Shown: one piece after another, positions 36,737 to 44,732 of the stretch
Layout: the number at the start of each line of letters is the position of its first letter
Numbering within the stretch: the first letter of the stretch is position 1
NCBI RefSeq assembly: GCF_004323635.1
Contig: NZ_CP036515.1
Location: forward strand, 3,659,501 to 3,723,500
Source: Lichenihabitans psoromatis
GTDB taxonomy: Bacteria; Pseudomonadota; Alphaproteobacteria; Rhizobiales; Beijerinckiaceae
Length of the DNA stretch: 64,000 bases
Direction of reading: 5' to 3'
Made by a program: the position numbers and the translations under genes
Notes under the pieces: model-generated
Told to the model about the DNA's origin: nothing
The model's database searches: none
Seen by the model: only the letters and a program-made list of their open reading frames with translations

Positions 36737-37029
36737 CAAAATCAAACAGTCAGACTGACCTCTCTGGGGCGTGTAGACACTTTCCAGAAAAATGCAGACA
36801 TCTAGGTTCGTTTTTTTATGCGCGGTCATGTCGAGCCGAGCGACAATCTCGCGAGCCTTTTCCGACGTGTCGGCGGGTTCGGCCGGGGTTTGCAAGTAGT
36901 CTACGCGCGCTCGTGTCTAATCAATAAGCACATAGGCTCCTGCGCTAAGAATTTTAACGCAATTGGATAGAAGGTCGCGTCTGAACTCAGCCGGGTTGAC
37001 ATGATGCGACAACATAGCGACGTTCAACT

Positions 37030-37281
37030 ATGATGAACGATGAACAGTGCTTGGCGCATCTCGAAACGCTTTCCGTAAGCAAGGAGCCTAGCGCCTTGGT
37101 GCAGGCCGAGGTGTACATCGAAGACCTGTTGCAGTCCTCTCTCAGCGATCGTGCTGGAGCCGCGGATACTCTCGGTGATATTCAAGCTCAGCTTCTGCGT
37201 CGAACCCCTTCGTCGCCGCAGCGCGAAGACATAGTCGACCTTCTCGGCGACAAGATTGCGCGCCTATTGGAGCCAGAGTGA
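37030..37281 (+). CDS. Hypothetical small acidic protein
   Basis: Encodes 83 residues, mostly helical by composition, acidic, without signal peptide or membrane segment. I do not recognise the family. A TTGACA hexamer lies at 36996-37001, but no good -10 follows, and no ribosome binding site is evident before the double ATG. The codon third positions are GC-rich, supporting a real gene, but evidence is modest. Confidence 0.5.
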   Translation: MMNDEQCLAHLETLSVSKEPSALVQAEVYIEDLLQSSLSDRAGAADTLGDIQAQLLRRTPSSPQREDIVDLLGDKIARLLEPE

Positions 37282-37783
37282 TCTTTTGTGCATTGCGCAT
37301 ACAAGCGTCTCGCGTTTCGCCCGCCGTGGCGGATCGGCTGTGAAGCATGGACGACGTTGCGGATATGGTTGAGACCTCGAACACTTAGCCTGCAGCCAAG
37401 CGGGGCCTAGACCTCAATAAAGATTGACCCTTACTTCATATTTTAACTTTGAAGAATAGTCGCGCGACGGTCTCTGTGCTTAATGCTGTTGATGCTCTTC
37501 CATAATATGGCAAAGCCTCCACATTTTGAGCGACTTTGGAAGAGTATTTTATGATCGGATCCGGTCGCGCATGGGCGGGAGGCGAATTTCGTAATCAGCT
37601 CAAGATTAAAAAACGCGCCACGTGCTTCGATCATGGCCCGAAGATCGTTCTCGAACTAAAGGATGTGGATTGAAGGCTGGAGCGAAGGCCGTTGACGGTA
37701 GTGGTGGAATCGCGGTGTGAAGAGCCGCCCGGATCGGGCCGGAGGGCAACTGTTCTTACGAGCCGCTGCTCGACACGAGGTGC
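37282..37783. other. Gene-poor AT-richer stretch
   Basis: 502 bases with no confident gene. The part 37400-37650 is clearly more AT-rich than the rest of the window. A 40-codon frame at 37551-37673 (plus) has GGAAGAG nine bases before its ATG and could be a tiny gene; nothing else supports it. Confidence 0.4.
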
Positions 37784-38026
37784 GTGGTGACGCCGGACGA
37801 TATTTCGAGGCGACGAGACGCCAAGCGGTTCAATGAAAGCGTCAAAATCCTCGCGACGTTCATGAACAATTTGGCGGTCGGCGCGATCATTGCCGGCCTG
37901 CTGTCGCCGCTGGTCGCGGGACGGATCGTTCCTGTGCTAGAAGACGTTATACTGGTGTTCACGGCCCTTGCACTCCATATTGGTGCTCAGGTGGCCTTGC
38001 GGCTCTTTCTCAAGAGCGAGGATTGA
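37784..38026 (+). CDS. Small two-helix membrane protein, module 1 protein A (unknown family)
   Basis: 80 residues with a charged N-terminus (about residues 4-20), helix 1 at about 28-47 (NNLAVGAIIAGLLSPLV) and helix 2 at about 51-74, ending with a basic/acidic tail. It is clearly related to the protein at 58542: the segments ATFMNNLAVGAIIAGLLSPL here and ATFLNTIAVAVIVAGTIAPL there align without gaps, and both end helix 2 with an H-x-(3)-x-L/V-R pattern. GTG start at 37784 (or 37787) with GAGG six bases upstream. Its stop overlaps the start of the next tiny gene (TGATG). Function unknown. Confidence 0.65.
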   Translation: MVTPDDISRRRDAKRFNESVKILATFMNNLAVGAIIAGLLSPLVAGRIVPVLEDVILVFTALALHIGAQVALRLFLKSED

Positions 38027-38160
38027 TGATGAACTGGTCTCTTCTGGCTTTGCCTGCCATGGCGCTGTTCACGGGTGCGGTGGCCTTCGGCTACATGTGG
38101 CTGCAATCCCGCGACTACGATCACAAGCATCCTCGGATGCATCCGCCGGCTGGCGAATAA
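38026..38160 (+). CDS. Tiny one-helix membrane protein, module 1 protein B
   Basis: 44 residues: one membrane helix (SLLALPAMALFTGAVAFGYM) after a short start and a His/Asp-rich tail (DYDHKHPRMHPPAGE). The ATG shares one base with the stop of the preceding gene, so it would be made by coupled translation. A second tiny one-helix protein stands in the same place after the paralogue at 58542. No family is recognised; possible roles such as a small subunit or regulator of protein A are only guesses. Confidence 0.55.
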   Translation: MMNWSLLALPAMALFTGAVAFGYMWLQSRDYDHKHPRMHPPAGE

Positions 38161-38749
38161 TCAGCAAGGTCTATCCGGCCTGGTCGAGGCGGTAGAGCAA
38201 ACCTCAAACCAAGAGTCATCGGTGAGCTCGAGGACATCTGCGGTCATTTCAGCTCTGTTGTTCATGTGCGCCAAAGCGCCCGGCGTGAACTAATCGCAAA
38301 CGGGCGATCTCGACCAGCCATCGTCAGTCTCAGGCACCACGACGATCAGTTAGGGCGATGGCGCCTCATCCGACCGTACGATTCCCACGGTCAAATTGCT
38401 GACGTCGGGAAGCCACAGTTACTCGAGGCGGTAAACAGGGAAGCAAGTCATGCCGATGCTCCTTGCTGTTCAAGGGCGAAGGCGACCGCAGCGTCGGAGT
38501 CATGGCGCGCGACGTCGGCAAGCTGACGGGCGGACCCTGCACGACGTCGCCCGCTGTGCTGCCATGGCCGACAAAACTCTTTCGCCGGCAGGTGAACGCA
38601 ACAGTGAGCCTCATGCTCTCAAGGAGATAAGAGCGTGGCATTTACCCCGACTTCCCCAGCACCCGAAGACAAAGTCGTGGCATTAATACTTGTTGCTAAA
38701 CTGCACTGTTTTTTGAGGAGTTGACTGCGGCTAGCTCCGGCATTTTTTG
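38161..38749. other. Gene-poor stretch
   Basis: 589 bases on which I can support no gene. Short open frames on both strands have mixed composition and no good start signals. It may hold decayed coding sequence. Confidence 0.4.
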
Positions 38750-38992
38750 TCAGCAGTGGATTGCTGCCGACTCGGACACCAAGATGTCGATACGATATAA
38801 AATCATGCCTCGACCATCAGTTATCTCCAGCCACCAATCCGAGAATGTTGACTGCTCGTCTGCTTTTTCAGCCAGGAGCGCTCCTGCGAGGCGAATGCCC
38901 CGAGCCCGAGCAGCTGCGACGTTTTCAAGTTGGGTGCCGTCTTGGTCCAGGCTCGTTGCGCCGTCGTAAACGTTGAAGTGAAACCGGGGCAT
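38750..38992 (-). CDS. DUF6894 family small protein
   Basis: 80 residues matching the short family common in Methylobacteriaceae, Bradyrhizobiaceae and relatives: N-terminus MPRFHFNVYDG, then LDQDGTQLENVAAARARGIRLAGALL, and a C-terminal strand pair ITDGRGMILYRIDI. Function is unknown; members are often numerous and clustered with stress and regulator genes. A consensus AGGAGGG lies six bases before the ATG. An EcfG-like promoter lies about 25-50 bases upstream. Confidence 0.8.
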   Translation of the reverse strand: MPRFHFNVYDGATSLDQDGTQLENVAAARARGIRLAGALLAEKADEQSTFSDWWLEITDGRGMILYRIDILVSESAAIHC

Positions 38993-39017
38993 GCACCCTC
39001 CTCATAACACTGAAGAA

Positions 39018-39043
39018 TACGGTGTCGAGTGCGTGACGGTTCC
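39018..39043 (-). promoter_or_regulatory. Possible EcfG-type promoter of the DUF6894 gene
   Basis: GGAAC at 39043-39039 and CGTA at 39021-39018 (minus strand), 17 bases apart. The alphaproteobacterial general stress sigma factor recognises GGAAC and a GTT-containing -10; the -10 here is a poor match. Expected transcript start is about 20 bases before the ATG. Confidence 0.25.
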
Positions 39044-39130
39044 CCAGGTTTTTTCTTTGACGCAGCGACAAACCGCACGACGGGTTTTCGTCGCATAACG
39101 GCGAGAAGAAGGATGGGAGCAGGAGGACGC

Positions 39131-39271
39131 ATGACGCACCTCCAGTTCTATCGTGTCGCCGTTGCCATCTCGGTTCTGGTTAACGTTCTGCTCATTGCGG
39201 GAATCTGGGCATACCTCCACTTCAAAGCACTGCTATCGATCATCAAAGAAGCCATGAGCTTTTTGCGCTGA
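39131..39271 (+). CDS. Small one-helix membrane protein
   Basis: 46 residues starting MTHLQFYRVAVAIS, with one strong membrane helix (VAISVLVNVLLIAGIWAYL) and an amphipathic C-terminus. A perfect AGGAGG at 39121-39126 is four bases before the ATG, and this decides the start over the longer frame that opens at 39029. Divergent from the DUF6894 gene. Short proteins of this look occur in Hyphomicrobiales but I know no function. Confidence 0.65.
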   Translation: MTHLQFYRVAVAISVLVNVLLIAGIWAYLHFKALLSIIKEAMSFLR

Positions 39272-39335
39272 GTCCAAAATGCTGCGTTTGAAAAAGCCAC
39301 CGTTTGATCTACCAGTTTATCAAACTCTGCACGCG

Positions 39336-39785
39336 CTAGCTCTGGAAATGCTTGGCTGACGTCACTCGACCCATGCGGATCAACGCAGCAAGTTCACGCA
39401 GCAGGCGTTTCGTCTCAAATGGTTTTAAATGATAGGCAGAATGCGGATAGCGCAGTCGAACGATATACGTGTCGGCTGTTAGGAAAATAAAGGGGATCTT
39501 GCGCGCTGTCAGAATGTCTGCGATCGGGAACGAGAGTTCACTTCCAAGGTGGACGTTTAACGTTGCGCAGTGAAGAGAAGCCGTTACCGCGATTGCCGCC
39601 ACGGCTTGAGAAACGGTAGCGAACGGTCCGACAATCGAAGCGCCACAGTCTTCGAGCATGTTGCAAAGTTCAAACGCCAAAAGGTGCTTGTTCTCGACGA
39701 CGAGAATGACGCAACCCTGCACCCCGTGTGCGTCAGGCGGCAATCCCTGTCCTGGCCATACAGAATCAATTCGATCATGTGTCAT
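39336..39785 (-). CDS. Stand-alone receiver-like protein without phosphoacceptor Asp
   Basis: 149 residues with the CheY fold: ILVVEN in strand 1, FELCNMLEDCGASIVG, strand 3 CATLNVHLGSE, strand 4 IPFIFLTAD and HLKPFETKRLLREL. The conserved Thr and Lys are present. The phosphoacceptor Asp of strand 3 is replaced by Asn (codon 39555-39557) and the acidic pair of strand 1 is Glu-Asn. It therefore probably cannot be phosphorylated and may act as a constitutive or protein-interaction module. No output domain and no partner kinase are nearby. It is AT-richer than core genes, suggesting acquisition or decay. Confidence 0.78.
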   Translation of the reverse strand: MTHDRIDSVWPGQGLPPDAHGVQGCVILVVENKHLLAFELCNMLEDCGASIVGPFATVSQAVAAIAVTASLHCATLNVHLGSELSFPIADILTARKIPFIFLTADTYIVRLRYPHSAYHLKPFETKRLLRELAALIRMGRVTSAKHFQS

Positions 39786-40041
39786 CGCGCGCGGTCCAAT
39801 GGCGTCGCGTCATTGACTTGTATGGTTTTGATAATGCGGTCGGTCGTACCATTGAAATGGTACTGCGACTGACCGTTAACGTCGCTCCGGTCACATGCAA
39901 ACGGATCATAATCCGATCGGGAAAGGCGTGCATTTTGCAAATCGCCTCTCCTCCGCGTAAAACTGCGCCTAACGGATCGGCTTCGTCCAAAAATAAAATA
40001 TGTTGAAGATGAGCCAAGGGCTCGCCATTACAATCTTTCAT
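39775..40041 (-). CDS. Hypothetical protein overlapping the receiver-like gene
   Basis: 88 residues, polar, slightly basic, with no recognised domain. The ATG has GGAGCGGACTGAG upstream, giving a weak ribosome site. The last 11 bases overlap the start of the receiver-like gene, so the two may be translated together. The evidence for a real gene is this overlap and the open frame only. Confidence 0.35.
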   Translation of the reverse strand: MKDCNGEPLAHLQHILFLDEADPLGAVLRGGEAICKMHAFPDRIMIRLHVTGATLTVSRSTISMVRPTALSKPYKSMTRRHWTARDDT

Positions 40042-40717
40042 CTCAGTCCGCTCCCCAACGTACTGCCGGGTGCTTAGCCGGATGACAAATGAGAGCTTAG
40101 CTCCCGCTCAACACGGCGCTTTTCTTATGGCAGCGGTCAAGCTCAATCGAATGTTATTGCTGAACGGTACGGTGCATCCCGATAGGTACTTGTCTATAAA
40201 GAAAAGCCATATTCCTCATCCGCCTTGAAATTTGTGCAGACGTTGGCAGCGGTGTCACGTCATCAGCTAAGTCAGCTGCTCGAATCGGCCTACCAGGATT
40301 GTCGGACGCGTGCCACTTCCTCGAGACTGGAGCGGACATCTCGACGATGTTGGCTGAAGTCCGTGGGGAGCCAAGGATGGTTAGGCGATCGTCGACGACC
40401 CATGCGGTCCCCATCGCCCCCCACTTGTTCAGCTGAACCCGGCCTTTCCGGCGACAGCCCGAAGCGCGTTCGCTTAGCATGTGCTCCGCCGACGCCAGTG
40501 CTTGGACATCGCGTCACTCTCCGACAGATATCGCACATGCGATCCTCTCGGGTCACGTGCAGAAGAATGGCGCATCCACGCTGCGCTGCTTGCAGTCTTC
40601 ACGAGATGGCCCGAGTTGCACCGCCTGCTGAGTCTCGCGTCGAAATGCTCTCACGTTGAACGTAGCGGAGGTCCGAGCCGGACTCGAAGGTAAGCTTCGC
40701 GGGCGTGTCTCTTGTCT
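40042..40717. other. Gene-poor stretch
   Basis: 676 bases without a supportable gene. An open frame on the minus strand (40154-40480, 108 codons) has no recognisable motif or good ribosome site, and plus-strand frames in the same place are equally long, which argues against both. Confidence 0.4.
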
Positions 40718-41971
40718 TCAATGGACCAGCAACGTGGCCGCAATCGCCAACAGCAAGGCGGGCGGCATAACGAGAAGGCCGAGTTTCAAAAACGTCCAGG
40801 CGCTTACGCTCTGCCCTTCACGGCGCAGTGCGGTTAGCCAGAGTATCGTCGCGAGCGACCCTGTCACAGAGAGATTCGGGCCAAGATCGACGCCGATCAG
40901 CACGGCGCTCGTGACTTGGTCGGACACTTGCGCGCTCTGCACCGCGCTGCCGGCGATCAGGCCCGCTGGGAGATTGTTGATGAGGTTGGTCGCAAAAGCG
41001 ACAATGACACCGGCGCCCCAAGCCGTTTCGGTCACCGACCGTTGGGATTGATCGCGCAGAACATTGCTGATCGTTTGGATCAGGCCAGTTTTATCGAGCG
41101 CCTCGACGAGGACGAATAATCCCGCGACGAGCGGCAGCACGCCCCAGGATATGCCCTTGAGCATCGTCCACGGCGCTTTCTTCTCGCGAAGCAGCACGAC
41201 GATCGCGGTCAGGATGCCCGCGATGGCGGTCGGCAAACCGAGCTGGAGATCGAAGAATGACGCCACCAGAAGCGTGATGGCGGTCGCGGCGATGCCGAGC
41301 GCCGCTGTCTTGCCGCCGCTGGTAAGGTCCGGCATTTTAACCTCGGACTCGATCGCCTGTCTCAGCGCGGCCCGTTGAGACCATCGCAAGACCGCGTAAG
41401 TCGCGACGATCGACAGCAGGGACGGCAACAGGTAGCGCGGCAGCCATTGCAGCAGGGGCGGCATATGGGTGCCATAGATCACGAGATTGGCCGGATTGGA
41501 GATCGGCAAAACGAACGAGGCCGCATTTGCGATGAAGGCGCAAATCAACAGGTAGGGCAGCGGATTCTTGGCTTTGGCGGTCTTGACGGCGGCCGCGACT
41601 GCGGGCGTCAGCACGACCGCCGTCGCATCATTGGACAGAAAAACGGTGACGATCGTGCCCACGCCGAAAATCAGGAGAAAGAGTCGCGAGGCGGAGCCCT
41701 TGGCTCGTTTCGTCGCGACCGCCGCAAGCCAGTCGAACAGCTTTACCTCGCGCGCGGTCTCGGCCAGCAACATCATGCCGATGAGAAACAGATAGACGTC
41801 CGTTCCTTTGCCGACACCCGTCAGGGCGTCCGCCGGCGAGAGCAGGTGCAGAACGATCAGCAGAACGGCGCCAGCCACTGCCCAGATCGCCTCGGGCCAA
41901 TCGAAAGGATGGAGAATGACGCCGGCTGTCGCGAGAGCCGCGATCAACCACGTCAAGCCATGCGGGGACAT
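40718..41971 (-). CDS. ArsB-like anion permease (ArsB/NhaD superfamily)
   Basis: Inner-membrane permease with 11-12 helices and no soluble domain, 417 residues. Segments FLSNDATAVVLTPAV, ISNPANLVIYG and ATNLINNLPAGL are the typical half-site motifs of ArsB arsenite permeases and related Na+/H+ antiporters. No arsR, arsC or other arsenic gene is adjacent, so arsenite may not be the real substrate. Start at 41971; a TTG at 41998 is possible. It follows the metallophosphoesterase by 38 bases, and they probably share a transcript. Confidence 0.82.
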   Translation of the reverse strand: MSPHGLTWLIAALATAGVILHPFDWPEAIWAVAGAVLLIVLHLLSPADALTGVGKGTDVYLFLIGMMLLAETAREVKLFDWLAAVATKRAKGSASRLFLLIFGVGTIVTVFLSNDATAVVLTPAVAAAVKTAKAKNPLPYLLICAFIANAASFVLPISNPANLVIYGTHMPPLLQWLPRYLLPSLLSIVATYAVLRWSQRAALRQAIESEVKMPDLTSGGKTAALGIAATAITLLVASFFDLQLGLPTAIAGILTAIVVLLREKKAPWTMLKGISWGVLPLVAGLFVLVEALDKTGLIQTISNVLRDQSQRSVTETAWGAGVIVAFATNLINNLPAGLIAGSAVQSAQVSDQVTSAVLIGVDLGPNLSVTGSLATILWLTALRREGQSVSAWTFLKLGLLVMPPALLLAIAATLLVH

Positions 41972-42009
41972 GAGGGCCTGCCACGGCACGGTCTGCAAAA
42001 AAGTGGAGG

Positions 42010-43182
42010 TCAGGAGGATGGCTTTCCGTTGCGGTTGGGACCGAGTTGCGTGGCGAAGATGCCATTGTCAGGCCATGCTCCCACCGAGGCGGCGTCGCTG
42101 CCGTTCCGGACCCGGACGGGAGGCTGATAGGCAGCCGTAGCGGCGTTTATCCGATGCTGACCGGGGCGCCCCGTTTCGTCGAAAGCCTGCACCGCCACGG
42201 TGACGAGCCGGCTCGACGTGATGGGCACCGAGGCCGACCAGATCCGTCCGTCGGGCGCGAGCGTCATGGGAATCCAGTCTCCCTCATCCACCTGACACGC
42301 GACGCGAACGATCGCGCGACTGCCGAGTACCAGCGCTCGCACGTCGGCTAAACCGTCGATAGCCTGTTCGCGACGACGCAGCAGCCGATGATCGGCCGGG
42401 GCCGTGATGATGACGAAAGGAAACGCGTCGTCCAGCGCTTTGAACCGCCAGCTAACGATGCCGCGATCGAGCGTCGCGACCGAGTAGCCGACAGGGCCTT
42501 CCTCGATCTGCCCGGTCGAGCGCGTGGCGGCGAAGATGGTCCGGCCATCGTTGCCGAGTTCGTTGTAATGGGTGTGCCCCATGTCGACGAGAGCGACATC
42601 ATAGGCGGCCATCAAGGCATTGAACGCCGCAGTCTCACCATCCCCTTTGAGATCGGCCGGATAGGTGTGCGTAAAGACGATGCTGCTTTCGTTCCGCTGC
42701 TTTGCCTCGCGAAGCTCGCGATCGATCCACGCGACCTGATCCGGTCCCAGCCTGAAATCCGGGCCGCCGTGACCCGATCCGCTGGTGTCGAGGAATAAGC
42801 AGCGGACCCCGCGGATTGTTTTTGAGTGCGGCAGCAAGTCAGATTGCAAGATCGCGTAGAAAGCATCCAACCCGCCCTGCGCCATGTCATGGTCGCCGGG
42901 GATGGCATGCACCGGAATGCTCAGCATCTTCAGTGCTGTCGCGGCTAAAGCATATTGCCCGGGCAGGCCATTGTCGGCGTTGTCGCCGGGCAGGACGACG
43001 AGATCGACCATAGAGGCGCACTCGATCTCGATCTGAGCGACGATCGCGAGGAAATCGAGGAAGTTGCGTTGCTTGGCGTCGGTGAGGTGCAGATCGCCGA
43101 TGTGGATAAAGGCCAGCACCTCACCAGAGTTGGCCGGGTGGGTGGATGGAGACGTCACGAGGGAAGCAGCGTCCGTCGTCAT
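42010..43182 (-). CDS. Calcineurin-like metallophosphoesterase
   Basis: 390 residues with the five metal-binding blocks: GDLHL (about residue 28), LPGDNADNG, GDHDMA, THTYPADLKGDG and GHTHYNELG. No signal peptide, so cytoplasmic. The C-terminal 120 residues (from about 270) look like a beta-rich accessory domain. The substrate is not evident. It overlaps the MFS gene upstream by four bases (ATGA) and is followed by the ArsB-like permease, so the three act as an operon. Confidence 0.88.
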   Translation of the reverse strand: MTTDAASLVTSPSTHPANSGEVLAFIHIGDLHLTDAKQRNFLDFLAIVAQIEIECASMVDLVVLPGDNADNGLPGQYALAATALKMLSIPVHAIPGDHDMAQGGLDAFYAILQSDLLPHSKTIRGVRCLFLDTSGSGHGGPDFRLGPDQVAWIDRELREAKQRNESSIVFTHTYPADLKGDGETAAFNALMAAYDVALVDMGHTHYNELGNDGRTIFAATRSTGQIEEGPVGYSVATLDRGIVSWRFKALDDAFPFVIITAPADHRLLRRREQAIDGLADVRALVLGSRAIVRVACQVDEGDWIPMTLAPDGRIWSASVPITSSRLVTVAVQAFDETGRPGQHRINAATAAYQPPVRVRNGSDAASVGAWPDNGIFATQLGPNRNGKPSS

Positions 43183-44465
43183 GCGGCAGCTCCGGCTTGA
43201 GCGACATCATTCATGTCATCGTCCGATCGTCCGGCACAGGCCGGTTTCAGAACGGACGCGAAGCCGACCCAAAGTGCGATGGAGCCGATCGCGAAGCTAC
43301 CCAGGATGAGGAACATGGGGCTATACCCGATCGCTTGAGCAATCCAGCCGCCGATTGCAGGGCTTAGAGATGCGCCGAGGCCCTGAACCGTCATGACGGC
43401 CCCCTGCCCGACGTTGACGCGCCCCGTCCCATTCAGGATGCGTGCGACAAGCCCCGGCACCGCGACGCTCTGTAGGCCGGCCCCGATCCCATCGAGCATC
43501 TGCACGGGATAGACGCCCCATTTGCCAATGAAAAAGGCCGCGATCACGCCCCGAAGCGGGAGGGCCATGAAGGAGATCAGAAGCACGAGCCAATAGCCGC
43601 GCTTTTCAGCGACCCGCATCGCGACCAGAGAGACCGCGATCATGACGGCCTGGGCCACCACGATCGTGATGGCGACGAAGCTGGCCGGGTCGCTGTTGCG
43701 CGTGGCGACGACAGCCAGACCGTAAAGCGGCAGCATCGCGCCGTTACCGAGATGAAAGAATGCAAGCGCCGCAGCAAGGATAAGGAGCGGCTTGCACTCG
43801 AGCAGAACCCGAAAGCCACTGGCTTGCTCGCCCGTCCCCTTGCGATCGCCCTTTCCGTCTTTCATGCCGCGCGCCGCCTTGTCGTCGATCGCGTCTCGCG
43901 GGATCATCAGAACCGAAATGATAGCCAGAATGCCGAAGAGAGCGGCGAGCCAGAACACGGCCGTGAAGCCAAATTTCCAACCGAGAAAGCCTGAGAGCCC
44001 GGCCCCCACCATGTTGCCGGCATGGTTGTAGGCCTGATTGCGCCCATTCTGCTGGTTGAAACCCGCCTGGCGCGCAATGCCGAGCGTGATCCCGCTGACG
44101 GCCGGCCCGATCGCAGCGCCTGCGATCGCGGTTGCGATCTGCGATACGGCCACCAGCCAAAAGCTTTGCGACACGAGGATGATGGTGGAGGCCAGGACCG
44201 TGCAAATGCCGGGAATGATGACGTAAAGCCGCTTGCGCGAGGTCGCGTCGACCAATGCGCCAGCCGGTGCCGTCATCAAGGTGCCGGCAACGCCCCCGAT
44301 GGTCATGACCGAGCCGATCAGCCCGCTTTCCCAACCATGGGCTCGAAGGAACACCCCGAGAAACGGACCAATTCCGGCCTGCATGTCGGCCATGAAGAAG
44401 TTCAGAGACTGGAGAGGCCAGACGGCTCGCGCGGCAGGATCGACAGTGACTTGCTTTTCGGGCAA
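43179..44465 (-). CDS. Major facilitator superfamily transporter
   Basis: About 428 residues with 12 helices in two halves split by a charged central loop (DDKAARGMKDGKGDRKG). Conserved MFS loop sequence GALVDATSRKRLYV follows helix 2. The substrate is unknown. A TTG start at 44465 is chosen because GGGGGAGGG ends three bases before it; a TTG at 44492 would add nine residues but lacks a ribosome site. First gene of the MFS/phosphoesterase/ArsB-like operon and divergent from the RraA-like gene. Confidence 0.87.
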   Translation of the reverse strand: MPEKQVTVDPAARAVWPLQSLNFFMADMQAGIGPFLGVFLRAHGWESGLIGSVMTIGGVAGTLMTAPAGALVDATSRKRLYVIIPGICTVLASTIILVSQSFWLVAVSQIATAIAGAAIGPAVSGITLGIARQAGFNQQNGRNQAYNHAGNMVGAGLSGFLGWKFGFTAVFWLAALFGILAIISVLMIPRDAIDDKAARGMKDGKGDRKGTGEQASGFRVLLECKPLLILAAALAFFHLGNGAMLPLYGLAVVATRNSDPASFVAITIVVAQAVMIAVSLVAMRVAEKRGYWLVLLISFMALPLRGVIAAFFIGKWGVYPVQMLDGIGAGLQSVAVPGLVARILNGTGRVNVGQGAVMTVQGLGASLSPAIGGWIAQAIGYSPMFLILGSFAIGSIALWVGFASVLKPACAGRSDDDMNDVAQAGAAA

Positions 44466-44732
44466 ACGGCCCTCCCCCTGTTTTTTTAACAACGATGGTG
44501 CGCTAACGGTCCGACGCCGTATTTCGTCGCGTCGATTTTTTGCTCGGCCGCCATCGTCTGGCTTTTGTCACTGGTATCGGCAGGAGGTTGCCTCAGCCGG
44601 GTCGCCTTCGTGGTTTTAGGCAACTCTCCCAAATCCAGCATGAACCTCCCGGTTCAGGTTGGGTTAAGCTATCGATCGTTGTTGGACAGTCCGCGCGCCG
44701 TCGTCTGGCCCAGCCAAAATTCGAGCCCCGTC

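Noticed and set aside
36765..36810. Possible insertion-sequence end (GTGTAGACACTTTCC) after tRNA-Phe
   Set aside because: No matching inverted repeat, transposase or target duplication could be found.
36593..36895. 100-codon minus-strand frame across tRNA-Phe
   Set aside because: Its C-terminal half (GTESNRRHCDFQSHALPTELP) is the well-known false translation of the antisense of a tRNA gene, and the frame has no ribosome site.
40154..40480. 108-codon minus-strand hypothetical gene
   Set aside because: Competing frames of equal length on the plus strand, no homology by eye, no ribosome site.
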